Positions 21,501-31,800 of a stretch of 64,000 nt of DNA are shown here, piece by piece. The notes beneath the pieces are model-generated. The model searched no databases. It was given only the letters and a program-made list of their open reading frames with translations, and was not told the DNA's origin. The stretch covers positions 1 through 64,000 of the forward strand of contig JAVTVJ010001813.1 in the NCBI GenBank assembly GCA_034509425.1. The letters run 5' to 3'. Within the stretch, counting starts at the first letter, position 1, and the number at the start of each line of letters is the position of its first letter. This stretch comes from Eopsaltria australis. Lineage: Eukaryota; Chordata; Aves; Passeriformes; Petroicidae. The position numbers were made by a program, and so were the translations under genes.

Positions 21501-24500
21501 GTTCCTGCAGGTGGGGGGCAACCCTGCGTGGCTGCAGGGTCTGCACTGTGCCCCCCAAAAACTCCGGAACCTCAATGAGATCAACAAGCTGCTGGCGCAC
21601 CGGCCCTGGCTCATCACCAAGGAGCACATCGAGGTGAGAGCTGGTGCTGCCAGCACAGACCCCCCCCAGAACACACTGTTTGACCCCAGGGGCCACGTTC
21701 CTGCTTGCATAGCCTCCAAGGTTTAACCCTTTCAGGGCTGAGGGAGTCAGTGGGATGGGAAGGGGCGACTTGGCCCTGATGGGTCTGTGGGTGAGGCACT
21801 TCCCAAACAAAGAACGCTTCTGTATCCCTGCCGTTGGCTTGCCCTGGCACTGGGCTGTGGTGAGGGTGCAGCTGAGAGCTGGGGGGTCTCTCCAATCCCC
21901 GCTGTGTGTCACAGGCTCTGCTGAAGCCAGGGGAGGACAGCTGGTCGCTGGCAGAGCTGGTGCAGGCGCTGGTGCTCCTCACCCACTACCACTCGCTGGC
22001 ATCCTTTGTCTTTGGCTGTGGCATCAAACCCGAGGAGGACCAGGATGTGGGGACCAGCTGTTGGCCCCCCTCACCCCACAGCGACAGCAGCCCTGCCTCT
22101 GACGACAGCATGGAGGGCTCTGGGGTAAGAGGGGCTTTGCCTTGCAGGGGTGTGATTGTACCCTGGGGTGCTGGATGCTTTATGGGGCTTCCCCTGGGAA
22201 TCACGGAATGGCTTGGATTGGAAGGGACCTTAAAGCCCATCTTGTTCCACCCCAGGACAAACCCAGAGGGAGATACTCGTTTGAGCAGCCCTGGGGCTCC
22301 CTCAGGTGCCATCAGATCTGGGCTTGGGGGCCCCTCTGGTTGACCAGGGGCAGGGTTGACCCTGCCCTGTGCTTCCCCAGGGCATGGACGCCATACAGGA
22401 GGTGGAGGTGCTGATGGAGAGGATGAAGCTGCTGCAGGAAAACCATCTGGAGGAGGATGGAGTCACGCAGGAGGAGATGGCGACACGCTTTGAGCTGGAG
22501 AAGACAGAGAGTTTGCTAGTCCCTTCCTCAGGTGAGGAGGTGCAGGGGGAAATGTCTGGGGGCAGGAGGGTCCCCATGGGCCAGGGGAGCCCGAGGAGGG
22601 GGAAGGGAACCAGAATCTGCCTGAGGGAGAGCAGGATCAGCTCCCCAGTGCAGCGCTGGCTCTGTCTGGGCTCACGGCCACTGCGGTGATGCCTTGTAGA
22701 TGTTTTGGATCCCTCCCTGCAGTCCAACATCCGCTGCTTCCTGGAGGACCCTGAATTCGGATACAAGGATTTCACACGGAGGGGGGAGCAGGCCCCCCCC
22801 ACTTTCCGTGCGCAGGTGTGTGCTCAGCAGTGGCTCTGGTCGGGGGGGTAACTCCTACTTATGTTGGGCCTGTTCCCAGGATTGTGGGCAGTGGGTGAAG
22901 GGCTGGAGCTGAGCAACCAGGTGCTGAGTGTTGGGGGGAGGTGTCAACTTATGTCCCTGGCTTTGGGGGCTATCGTGGTTTAAGGCCAGCTGGAGATGAA
23001 ACACGACACAGCTGCTCACTCAGCCCCCAGTTCCTTTCCCCAACCCAGGGAGGAAAATCAAAATAAAACTTGAATGTTGAGATATGAACAGTTTAATAAT
23101 TGAAAATAAAGTAAAATACAATAATAATGGTAAGTAATTATAAGAATGACAATGAAAAGGGAAAAAACAAGTGATGCACAATGCAATTGCTCAGCACCTG
23201 CTGACTGATGCCAGACCCCCCTTCCCAAACCCAGATTGGCCCCTTCTGGGTAACTCCCCCCAGTTTATATACTGGGCATGATGTTCTCTGGTGTGGAATA
23301 TCCCTGTGGTCCGTTCGGGTCACCTGTCCTGGCTATGTTCCCTCTCACTGGCAGAGCCTGAAACAAGAGGAATAAAGTCCTTTACTCAGGATAAACCCAA
23401 CTTAGCAAAAAACCCAAACCATCAGTGTGTTACCAACACCCTTCTCATTCCAAATCCAAAACACAGCACTGGAAGAGCTACTGAGAAGAAATTAGCTCTA
23501 CCCTGCCTGAAACCAGGACAGAGGGACCCCACTTTTTCCCACCAAACCCCTACCCCAGCATCCTTTCTCCATCAGGATTACACCTGGGAGGACCACGGCT
23601 ACTCGCTGATCAACCGCCTGTACCCAGACGTGGGGCAGCTCCTGGATGAGAAGTTCCAGGTGGTTTACAACCTGACCTACAACACCATTGCCATGCACTG
23701 TGGTGTGGACACCTCCATGCTGCGCCGGGCCATCTGGAACTACGTCCACTGCGTCTTTGGCATCCGGTATATCCCCAAAACGTGCCTGGAGTTTCTTCTC
23801 TGCCTTGGGAAGAGCCCAGGAGCAGGTCCAGTGACTTGTTCTTGGTTAGAGTGTTGCTGCTTCTGCTTCCCTAAGGCAGGGTGATGCAGTTGGTGGGCTT
23901 GACTGAGGTTCAGAACAACCCTGGGAAAGGAGAATTTAGTAAGAAATTACTGTAAGGGTGGTGAGGCTCTGCCAGAGTTTGCCCAAAGAGGTGGTGGAAT
24001 CTTCATCCCTGGAAGTACCCAAGGCCAGGTTGGGTGGGGCTTGGAGCCATCTGTTTTAGTGGAAGGTGTCCCTGCCCATGGCAGGCAGTGGGACTGGACA
24101 GGCTTTAAGGTCCCTTCCAACACAAACCATTCCGTGATTCTATGAATGCACAAGGCTTGTGGCTGGAATAACACGTCCTCCTCTCTCCAGCTACGATGAC
24201 TACGACTATGGGGAGGTGAACCAGCTCCTGGAGCGCAACTTAAAGATCTACATCAAGACAGTGGCTTGCTACCCAGAGAAGACGACCAAGCAGATCTACA
24301 CACACTTCTGGAGGCACTTCAAACACTCAGAGAAGGTGCTGCCCTGTCCCTTCCCCTCCTGGCAGGGTGTTTGGAGGTGCTGACCCTGTGCCCTAACCCC
24401 GCTCTTGCCATAGGTGCACATCAACCTGCTCCTGCTGGAGGCACGGATGCAAGCAGCTCTGCTCTACGCCCTCAGGGCTGTCACCCGCTACATGACCTGA
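18464..24500 (+). CDS. SESN2: SESN2, sestrin 2, complete, ten coding exons
   Basis: Joined exons are 18464-18541, 20058-20123, 20911-21105, 21451-21633, 21915-22124, 22381-22531, 22700-22815, 23576-23766, 24191-24335 and 24414-24500. They give 1422 nt, or 473 residues (human 480). All introns are GT-AG with consistent phases. Sestrin 2 is a cytosolic leucine sensor that binds GATOR2 and restrains mTORC1 when leucine is low; it also has an alkylhydroperoxidase-like N-terminal fold. The redox triad is intact (C120, Y122, H127 = human C125, Y127, H132). The leucine pocket is intact (T367, Y368, T370, T379, R383, W437, E444). The GATOR2-contact Asp pair is D399-D400. The N-terminal 26 residues are unlike the mammalian ones and Gly/Pro-rich. 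The middle linker (about 215-250) is Ser/Pro/Asp-rich and variable, as in the family. The protein ends RAVTRYMT, the family signature end. Confidence 0.98.
18542..20057 (+). other. SESN2: SESN2 intron 1
   Basis: A 1.5-kb intron, GC-rich at its 5' end, with a short CR1 remnant at 19099-19156 and otherwise unique sequence. Confidence 0.85.
19099..19156 (+). mobile_element. CR1 LINE remnant, second subfamily
   Basis: A 58-bp piece, GATAGGACAAGAGGAAGCAG onward with CTCAAGTTGCATCAGGGAGG, matching the 5' part of the copy at 49.6 kb. The rest of the element is missing. Confidence 0.75.
20058..20123 (+). CDS. SESN2: SESN2 coding exon 2 (residues 27-48)
   Basis: Acceptor CTTCCTAG, donor GTAAAG, 22 whole codons ending [10 protein letters not shown], matching the human GPSAFIP segment. 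Confidence 0.92.
20911..21105 (+). CDS. SESN2: SESN2 coding exon 3 (residues 49-113)
   Basis: Acceptor TTTCTGCAG, donor GTGAGC, 65 codons. It holds [20 protein letters not shown] and YIAIM. Confidence 0.97.
21451..21633 (+). CDS. SESN2: SESN2 coding exon 4 (residues 114-174)
   Basis: Acceptor CTCCCCACAG, donor GTGAGA, 61 codons. It carries the redox motif CSYLVGLH and the helix [19 protein letters not shown]. Confidence 0.98.
21915..22124 (+). CDS. SESN2: SESN2 coding exon 5 (residues 175-244)
   Basis: Acceptor GTGTCACAG, donor GTAAGA, 70 codons. It ends the N-terminal domain ([11 protein letters not shown]) and opens the acidic, Ser-rich linker. Confidence 0.96.
22199..22262 (-). mobile_element. 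CR1 LINE remnant
   Basis: Antisense 3'-end fragment (AATCACGGAATGGCTTGG and AAGGGACCTTAAAGCCCATC) in SESN2 intron 5, cut off after about 64 bp. Confidence 0.85.
22381..22531 (+). CDS. SESN2: SESN2 coding exon 6 (residues 245-295)
   Basis: Acceptor GCTTCCCCAG, donor GTGAGG, phase 0 in and 1 out. It contains [20 protein letters not shown] and [11 protein letters not shown]. Confidence 0.96.
22700..22815 (+). CDS. SESN2: SESN2 coding exon 7 (residues 295-333)
   Basis: Acceptor GCCTTGTAG, donor GTGTGT (weak at +3), phase 1 in and 0 out. It holds [20 protein letters not shown]. Confidence 0.95.
22971..23520 (-). mobile_element. Solo LTR of an avian endogenous retrovirus
   Basis: A 550-bp element with degenerate terminal inverted repeats (TATCGTGGTTTA at one end, AAACCAGGACA at the other; the expected ends are TGTC and GACA). 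The internal AT-rich ATAAT tract, GTGATGCACAATGCAATTGC and the phrase around TACTGGGCATGATG are those of a widespread bird LTR family. A TATA-like box (TATATAAAC read on the - strand, about 23266-23274) and an ATTAAA on the - strand near 23090 suggest the LTR points against SESN2. No internal viral gene is attached, so it is a solo LTR. A target-site duplication is not clear. It lies in SESN2 intron 7. Confidence 0.85.
23576..23766 (+). CDS. SESN2: SESN2 coding exon 8 (residues 334-397)
   Basis: Acceptor TTTCTCCATCAG, donor GTATAT (atypical), phase 0 in and 2 out. It carries [11 protein letters not shown] and the leucine-pocket residues T367, Y368, T370, T379 and R383. An LTR ends 55 bp upstream. 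Confidence 0.97.
23936..24147 (+). mobile_element. CR1 LINE 3' fragment
   Basis: Sense copy in SESN2 intron 8, ending AACACAAACCATTCCGTGAT and TCTATGA, 43 bp before the exon 9 acceptor. Confidence 0.9.
24191..24335 (+). CDS. SESN2: SESN2 coding exon 9 (residues 397-445)
   Basis: Acceptor CTCTCTCCAG, donor GTGCTG (weak), phase 2 in and 0 out. It carries the Asp pair of [16 protein letters not shown] and pocket residues W437 and E444. Confidence 0.97.
24414..24500 (+). CDS. SESN2: SESN2 coding exon 10 and stop (residues 446-473)
   Basis: Acceptor CTTGCCATAG. It encodes [20 protein letters not shown] and ends YMT then TGA at 24498-24500. Confidence 0.98.
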   Translation: MHINLLLLEARMQAALLYALRAVTRYMT

Positions 24501-25455
24501 GCTGTCTCTGCTCTCTCCTCGTCCTCCTCCTGCCCTGGCTGTGTGGGAAAGGCCAGGGGCAGCTGGTACCCTGAAAATTCATCTGGAGTATTGTCTTCCT
24601 GCTTAATGGGCTTAATAGAGCTGTGGAAGGAAAGTGGGAGCTTCCCTGCGCTTTCTCCCAGGAAAGGGGAGCCCCCAAGAAGCCGGGGGGGCTGGGACGA
24701 TCCCGAGTGCTGCCCTGGGCTTGGCAGAGCTGCGAGTGCTCCACTGCTCTGTGCCTTTTTGGGGTTAGCCCGAGTGAAGCCAAACTGGGCTGTCTGTGGG
24801 TGCAGTGCTGGTGTCACACCCCTGTGACGTGTCGTGGCACCAAGGCTGCCACAGCAGAGGACTGTCACCCTGCCAGAGACAGCCAGAGGATTATGTGCTT
24901 CATCCCTGTTTTTTCTGTCTTGCTGTGCTGGGAGACACAGCTGCTGGTGTGTGTGCTGCCCAGGCACTCCTCCCCATCTTTCTGCTTCATCCCCTGTGGT
25001 TTGGGATGTGAAATGCCTTTAACCTAAGTGCCAGGGCAGGAGCAGGGGAAGGCTAGGAATACCTGAATGTGTTTTACACCTTTTTGCATTGTTTTCCAAC
25101 CACTGGCACATCTCCACTGCCTCAGCTTTAGGGGCTGAGGTGGGGAGCTATGCTGGGGCATGAGGCTCCCTCAACCCCTCTCCTGCTGTGAGGGTGGCAG
25201 GGTGGGATGGGGTGACCATTCCTTTATCTGGATATACCAGAGCATTCCCAGCAGCACAGGTTGCCATGGAGGTTCCTGTTGCGGAGCAGGATCCAGGGCC
25301 AACAGCATTGCCACCCTTGGTTTGGCTGTTGAATCATAGCTCCAGTTAAGTTATTTCTATATTTTTTGGGTATATTAACTCCTGACTAGGCATGGAAATG
25401 CCTCTGTAATTTTGCTATTAATCTTGTTTGAAAAAAATAAAATAGTTCTTTTTTT
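24501..25455 (+). other. SESN2: SESN2 3' untranslated region
   Basis: Unique sequence runs from the stop codon to an A-rich AATAAA cluster (25436-25441) followed by a long T-rich element, so cleavage is likely near 25,455. No repeat was seen inside. Confidence 0.8.
25436..25441 (+). terminator. SESN2: SESN2 polyadenylation signal AATAAA
   Basis: Canonical hexamer in AAAAAAATAAAATAG, about 940 bp after the stop codon, with a T-rich downstream element. Confidence 0.8.
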
Positions 25456-26603
25456 AATCTTTTTCCTTTTTCACTTTCCTCTTGGTCAGCCCAGGGGCTA
25501 ATCCTGTATGGCATGTATAGAGTGCAGGGGTCTTGCTGCTCTGAGAGAGCCTGGGAGCATCCCTGAGTTATCCAAGGGGGGATGTGGGACGTCTGAGTAC
25601 TCCCCATTTGCCTGAGGGGGATGGGTTTGACTTCAGTAAACTCTCCTTGTGGTGACTGTCTGTCCTGGCTGTTATATCTTCCTGGAAAGCCAGGATTTAG
25701 ACATGACACTCATCCCACTGTGGGTGTCCCATGGGATGCTCTGATCCACTGCTGGCATGGAGCTGAGCTGCAGTGGTGCTGGGGGGACATTCAGCACTGT
25801 GGACACCCCAGCCCTGTGATGTGGAGCCCAGCACTTATCAGGGTGTGGGCAGGAGCCCCTGGAAGCTGCTGATAAGATCCCTGAGGAGGAGCCAGCTCTG
25901 CATGGGAGGTGCTTCTCTGTGTGCCTGAGGAGCCGGATCCTGGCTCTAGGGCTGGTGGGGACCCTCTGGCCCCTGCAGCCATGGGGGACCTGCTGTGCTG
26001 CCCCTCTGAGCAGGCATGTGCAGGGCAGTGGGGCTAGAAGGGAGGCTTGGTGGGAATTTGCTGAGGATTTACAGGGCAGAGTCTCTGTCTTGGGGGAAAA
26101 CAGTTTGAGGGCAGCTTTTTTTGGGAAACTGAGGCAGGAGGACAGGGCTCCCTGGGCTTTGCTGGTTGTGCCAAAGTTCCTGGTGGAGGTAACAGCAGAA
26201 CCCCTGCAAAGTGCTGTATTTTTAGGGCATCACCCTGTGGCACCAGAGAACACTGTGTGGGGGCCTGGGGAGCTGAGCCAACCCTGGGATATCCTTTAGT
26301 TCTGGGATCTCCTTTAGCTCATAACCTGTGTCATTGCATCACTTTAACCCCCTCAGTTTTTTCAGTTGGTCACAATTATAAACCAATAAATTTCTCATCC
26401 GGTGCACAACCAAAGCCTGCAATTTGTGTACATATATATAATTTATCCCCAGCTTTCACTGTTGTCTTGCAGAGCAGGTGTGTTAATAATCTCCCTACCT
26501 GTAGCTGATAGTTATGATCCCAATAAATGCTGGGTTTTTTTCACTACAATTGCCCTCAATTTAAAAACATAGTGGTGTTTAACACATATCAAAGCAACAG
26601 GAA

Positions 26604-26630
26604 ATAATAGTAATAATAATAATAATAATT
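26604..26630. repeat. (AAT)n microsatellite
   Basis: About eight TAA/AAT units with one interruption (AATAATAGTAATAATAATAA), likely polymorphic. Confidence 0.85.
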
Positions 26631-26990
26631 ATCATCATCGGTGCTGAAGGAGCACTTTTAGACTGATGGAGCCCAAAGTGCTTTGCAGAGTCGGCATTGC
26701 TGGGGCTGAGCTGCCCTCGCTGTGCAGGGGTTCCTGTAGGGCTGGAGATGAGGGGAAATATCCGTGCCCTGTGTGTGGACAGCTCGTTCCCTACAGATGC
26801 ACGCAGACAGCTGGATGGGCTGGAAATGTTCAATCAGAGCCCAGGCGGGGCCGGCCCGGGGGTTCGGGACTCGCCGGCCCCCGGCTCTCCCGGGCCGGCA
26901 GCGCCGCTCGCTGGGAGCGGCCGGGAGCTGCGGGGCGAGCGCTGCTGCTCCAAAGCTGCCCCGCAGCCCCGCCGCGAACCCTGCGACCCC

Positions 26991-27075
26991 GAAATGCTCT
27001 GGGATGGAAGGGACATTAAAGCTCACCCCGTCCCACCTCTGCCCCGGGCAGGGACACCTCGCTCTGCACCGGGCT
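26991..27075 (-). mobile_element. Diverged CR1 LINE 3' fragment
   Basis: Antisense; GGGATGGAAGGGACATTAAA and GGGCAGGGACACCTCGCTCT are recognisable CR1 phrases with CpG-rich drift. Confidence 0.65.
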
Positions 27076-27259
27076 GTGGCGGAGGAGGGGGGGGGGTCGT
27101 GCCAGCAGCTCCCTCCGGAGCCCTGAGATTTTTCAGGGTGAGATTTCCCTTGCCGGAGTGTTAAAGGCTAAATCCACCTCCGAGGTAACCCAGGGAATCA
27201 TCTCAGGAGGGAACCATTTCTGCGGGCAAACCCCAAGGCCTCGTCGCAGCCCTCCCATC

Positions 27260-27560
27260 ACCCTCCATGCCAGCTCTCCATGAGCCCTGTCACCCTCTGA
27301 CCCCAAAGCCCCAGTCCTACACCCCCAGCACCCCATCACCCCTAGAGCAAACCCCCACAGCCCCCATCTCCAAACCCGAAGCCTCACCCCACACTCCCAG
27401 CAACCTCCACCCCAGTGCCCCACAATCCCACTCACGCCCTGACCCCAAAGTCTCATCCTCCCACCCCAAAACCCTCTCACCAGTCACTCCCTAGCCTCGG
27501 AGCCTCCCTCCAACCTCCCCCAGCACCCCATCATCGCCCACCTCAAATCCCCTCTTGCCC
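27260..27560. other. C-rich, strand-skewed tract upstream of the PHACTR4 CpG island
   Basis: Runs of CCCC, CACCCC and ACCCCAAA dominate the + strand and G runs are nearly absent. Read from the other strand this is the G-rich skew seen downstream of an active CpG promoter. Confidence 0.7.
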
Positions 27561-27599
27561 CTTGGCCCCCATGGCCCCAAACCCCCCCGTGTCCCCTGT

Positions 27600-27690
27600 C
27601 CCCGTTCCGGGCGTTCTCCTCCCTCCCGGGGCGTGTCCCCCCGGCCGCACTACATCTCCCGGCATGCCCCGCGCGCGGCTTCCGGCGGCG
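27600..27690 (+). promoter_or_regulatory. PHACTR4: CpG-island promoter with ZNF143-type site (inferred PHACTR4)
   Basis: A ZNF143/Staf-like site begins ACTACATCTCCCGGCATG at 27649 and ends GCG at 27673. An ETS-type CTTCCGG follows at 27679-27685. Both are hallmarks of TATA-less housekeeping start sites, where the ZNF143 motif usually lies within a few tens of bases of the start. Assignment to PHACTR4 rests on synteny (human SESN2, MED18, PHACTR4 on one strand). Confidence 0.65.
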
Positions 27691-27746
27691 CGTCCCGGCA
27701 GCGGCGGCGGCGGCAGCGGCAGCGGCAGGGGCAGGGGCCGGGGCAG
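27680..27746 (+). other. PHACTR4: Probable 5' noncoding exon 1 of PHACTR4
   Basis: GGC/AGC-repeat-rich leader ending GGGGCAG before a GTGAGG donor at 27747. The 5' limit is approximate. One ATG at 27664 lies inside the ZNF143 motif and is probably upstream of the start site. Confidence 0.5.
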
Positions 27747-28516
27747 GTGAGGGCGGGCGGGGGCCCGGGAGCGCCGGGGCGGCTGCGGAGCCGCGCCGGG
27801 CAAGGACGGGTCCGGAGAGCGCCGGCTCGGCCCTGCCCAGCCCCCTGCCCAGGGGCAGCGCTTCGGGACGGGGACGGGGGGCGAGAGGGGGCGGTCACGG
27901 AGGGGCACCGGCGATGCTGCGGGAGGGCCGGGGCTGTGAGGGCGCCGCAGGCGGAGCCGGGGGGAGGCTCCGCGGGAATCGGCTCGCGGGTCAAACACTC
28001 CCCGCACACCGCTTCTGAACGCAGCAAGCGCAGTTCCCGTCCCTGGTCGCTGCTGTCCTCCGAAGGACAGTTCGGAAACCCTGAACGGCTTCGGCTGGGT
28101 CTACAGTAAAACCCGGTTCTTCGTCCCTGCTGCCCTCCTGTACCTTGCCGTGAGTGATTCCAGCTTCCACAAAGTTCTCTCTGAGGCAGCCCCGTTGGTA
28201 TTTCTTTGTTTGATCTCTCCTGCCTTAATGTTGACTGAAATTTGAAACGTCCCCGCTGTGCTTTCTGGCTTAATTGTTCTTTCCTTCTGTTTGCACGCAG
28301 ATGAATTATTTACCTCTGTGCCTTGCATTGGGTTGTGTTTGTCCAGGTGGAGGTAGGCGAGGGCTTGGTGCCCTTCTCTGGGGCTGAAATACTGCATAAA
28401 AAGGTAAATTATATGAAAGGGTGCTCAGCTGAGGCTGAAATGAACTGTAAAACTCCTTAAGCTTTAGGATGTTTAAATGCTGCTTCCACAAGCCTAGAAA
28501 GAGAAGTGGGAGTCAA

Positions 28517-28876
28517 AGAATCCCACAACGGCTTGGGTTGGAGGGGACCTTAAAGCTCTGCTTGTACCACCCCCCACCATGGCAGGGACACCTCCCACTG
28601 TCCCAGGTGCTCCAAACCCCGTCCAGCCTGGCCTTGGGCACTGCCAGGGATCCAGGGGCAGCCACAGCTGCTCTGGGCACCCTGTGCCAGGGCCTGCCCA
28701 CCCTCACAGGGAACAGTTCCTTCCCAGTATCCATCTAAATCTCCCTGTTGAGTTTAAAACTGTTCCACTTGTCCTATCACTTTCTGCCTGTATAAAAAGT
28801 CACTCTCCTTCTTTTTATAATCTTCCTTTAAGTACGGCAAGGCTGTACTGAGATTTCTCAGGAGCCTTCTCCTTGT
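28517..28876 (-). mobile_element. CR1 LINE 3' fragment, about 360 bp
   Basis: Antisense copy from AGAATCCCACAACGGCTTGG past CCACAGCTGCTCTGGGCACC into a more diverged 5' portion ending near AGATTTCTCAGGAGCC. Confidence 0.88.
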
Positions 28877-31800
28877 AATTGCTTCTTTATTGCTTGAAGA
28901 AACCTGGAATTGTACAGGAGTGAGTGTTAAACTTGAAGTTTTGTGGTGTTCCTGTTTTTCAAAAGCAAGTCCCAGGCAGAGTTAGGGAAGGGGACTGATG
29001 AAGTTTCCGTAGTCCGCTCTTGGTGGGTAAAGGGTGTTCAAGCTGAGTTAGTTTGATGTGCTACCGAAGATGCAAGGTAGTGTAATTAGATTTCTCCCCC
29101 TGCTGTGATTTCCTCAGGAATGCCTGATGCTCTTCAAACAGACATTTCAAATTAATCCAAATTGCTTTTAAGAGTAGACAACACCTAAAATTGTCAACTT
29201 CCATGGTTTAAGTTCCTTTTTGTGAAGACTGCAAAAAGGGCAAAATTGAGCCAAAATGAGGCTGATTGTGAGGGACGAGGCTGGCACAGTTACACCAACT
29301 GAAGCTGAATATCTGGACAGTGATGGCAACAAAACCCCTTTCTCATTCAGAGTAGGTTTAAACCTGTTCTTGCCAACAGTGCTGGGAATGACTGAGTTGT
29401 TCTGTCCCAAGTCAAGGTGGTTTCAAATGTGTCAGTGTGTCCTTTCACAGGATACTCTGTTATCTGATAATGTATCAGAGTGTTTTTGCAAGGAACATTT
29501 TCTTTCTGGATTACCAAGAGCTGAGCCGTGTCTGAGGCCCAGCGTATACTCGGGTCCTGGGAGATGGAGTGGGAATCCTGTTGGGAGCATGGGCAGTGCC
29601 ACAAAAAAGGGAAATGTGATTGCATCCTTGTTTTCATGCTGCTGGATCAGTGATCTGTGATTATACAGCCTTCTACTTCATTTAGTCACTGGTTAATTTG
29701 ATTTTCAGTTTAATTTGATGACAGTTTTGAGAGCCAAATAATTTGTATTTAAACAAATGGCTTCTATTTTGATCAAATTTCATTGTGTTTGGCATGTGTT
29801 GGAGCATTATATGTATTAAAAATCGCTGAGACTGCGGTTCCTGCAGGTTTATTAGCTGGTGATGAATATTCAGTTACAAGCTGTACAAAACCTGTGTCTG
29901 GCCAGGGTGAAGGTGGGGAGGCTTAAAACAGAACTGGGTTTTTCTGGCTGGTCTCAGTGATACCATGAGTGAAAAAACCTGCAAATATCCTTGCGATCAT
30001 TTGGATTGCCTTAAAAAATGTCTTTTTCAGGCAAAATCGGAACTTGGGGCTGCAGAGAAGCTGGTAGGGCTGTTGGGGGCAAAGACATCTTCTTGCTTCT
30101 TCATCCATTAAGGTGGGAATGGAGATGCTCCAGGTCACCCATAATCAGTTCCCTAATTCTCTTCAGCAGTGGTTTTCTGCATGCAAGTGCCACGTGGGTT
30201 TATTTTTCTGAGTGTGAGAATGCTTTTATTTTTTGCTGGCAAGTTTGGAGCCTGTGGAAAACTGATGGATGTGCAACTGCAGCAGCGTTGGGCCTCGGCT
30301 TTGTGTAGAGGGGGAAAGGAGCCCTTTCAGAGATCTATTTTTATCAGTTAATTAGTCGCTCTTGCTGACGTGTCAGTGCTGTGGTGATAACTATTCCCAG
30401 TTCTTCCCTGCGCAGTGGGGTCATGGTTAGGCAAGGAATGCAGCAGCCAGCATGGCTGCTCATCCCCATGGCTGCAGGTTTAACTCCTTCCAAACTGTGC
30501 CCCTGAGTCCAAGGGCAGATTCCACGGGAGGAGTTGGCATATAGACATACAGAATTTTGTCAGTCTTCAGCAGAGGTGCTTTCCCATTGGTGACTGCCCT
30601 TAATTTTCCTCTGCCCAGAGGATTTACTGTATCTCAGCAGGAGCTGAGATGTGGAGGTTGCTGTGATCTGCCAATGGCTAGGTGACAGGCCTGGAATCAG
30701 AGATAAAAGGCTGCAGATTTCCCAATTCTTGCTCTTGTCTGCTGATTTTGAATGACTCAGGCCGATCTGTCAGGGTTGGAAGGTGACCAGGCAGAACATC
30801 TAGCAATGACACATTAGTATTTTGCTCCTTGTAGGTGAGGAGTTGCTTTTTTTCCTGATTTCAAAATGACGAAGACCTTAATCTGAAAATTCTTGTGTTG
30901 TTCATTCTTTTGCTTGTGGTGTCACTTGTTTTTGATTCTCAGCTGTGCTGAGATAGGGAGGTGAGAGGCAGCTTTGGTCCCAGCTATACCCTGGTTGTCA
31001 CTGCCTGTATTTCTTTGTCTATTGGTGACTCTCTGCTCTTACTGCTGAGGATGGGATGGGGGTGGAGGAGTAATTATCACCAGAGAGAGGCTTTAAATGC
31101 TATTAGCCAAATGAACAGGCTTCATCTCCTGACTTGAATGAGTTGAGAGAAATAACGTAAAGTGCTGATGGCAAATACAGGAAAATTGAGAGCAGTCCAA
31201 ATGGTTTCTCTTTGCTGAACCTTGGAAATAGATTTATTTTTTCTTTTCCCCGAGCCTTTGGCTGGTAGCAGCTTTGGAGTAGTGGGGGAAGGGGTAAACA
31301 GATTGTTAACTTTATTCTTTTGTGTTTGTGCTTTTGGCGTACTGATTCCACAGCACAGTTAGGAATCGCTCACCTACCAGCTGTGGGGAAGTCCAGCAGT
31401 CGTGATGGGCAATTCATTATCAAGAACTAATTAACCACAGCTGCTGAGTGTCATGGGGCAAAACAAGGTGCATACTGATGAGGTCGATTTGTGCAAGCCT
31501 GGCACTTCTGTGCAGTCGGTGCCTTTTGAAACACTTTTAGGAAAGATCATTGGACTTCGGTAAAGCTTAGTGCTGTTAGACCTGAGGGTTTCACTGTCAG
31601 CTCCAGAAAGCTCCTGCTGAAAGCAGGAATCTCTTGGCTGCCAGTACCTAAAGGTTTTCCTTTAGTTAACCAAGCCCCAAAAGTTAACCCCTTAATTACA
31701 GCTGTGTTGCCACAGACTTCGTTGTCTAAAATCCATCAAGATTAATCCCCACCATTGATATAAACTGCAGGCTGCTCCATATGGGCTTCCTTCATCACCT

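Larger units (their letters stand above)
25456..27600. other. SESN2-PHACTR4 intergenic region
   Basis: 2.1 kb of spacer. It holds an AAT microsatellite, one diverged CR1 piece and a C-rich tract from about 27,260. Human MED18 lies at this position. No MED18 reading frame, normally about 200 codons in two exons, could be found. Confidence 0.7.

Noticed and set aside
21136..21912. 258-codon minus-strand frame
   Set aside because: It is the antisense shadow of SESN2 exon 4 and its introns.
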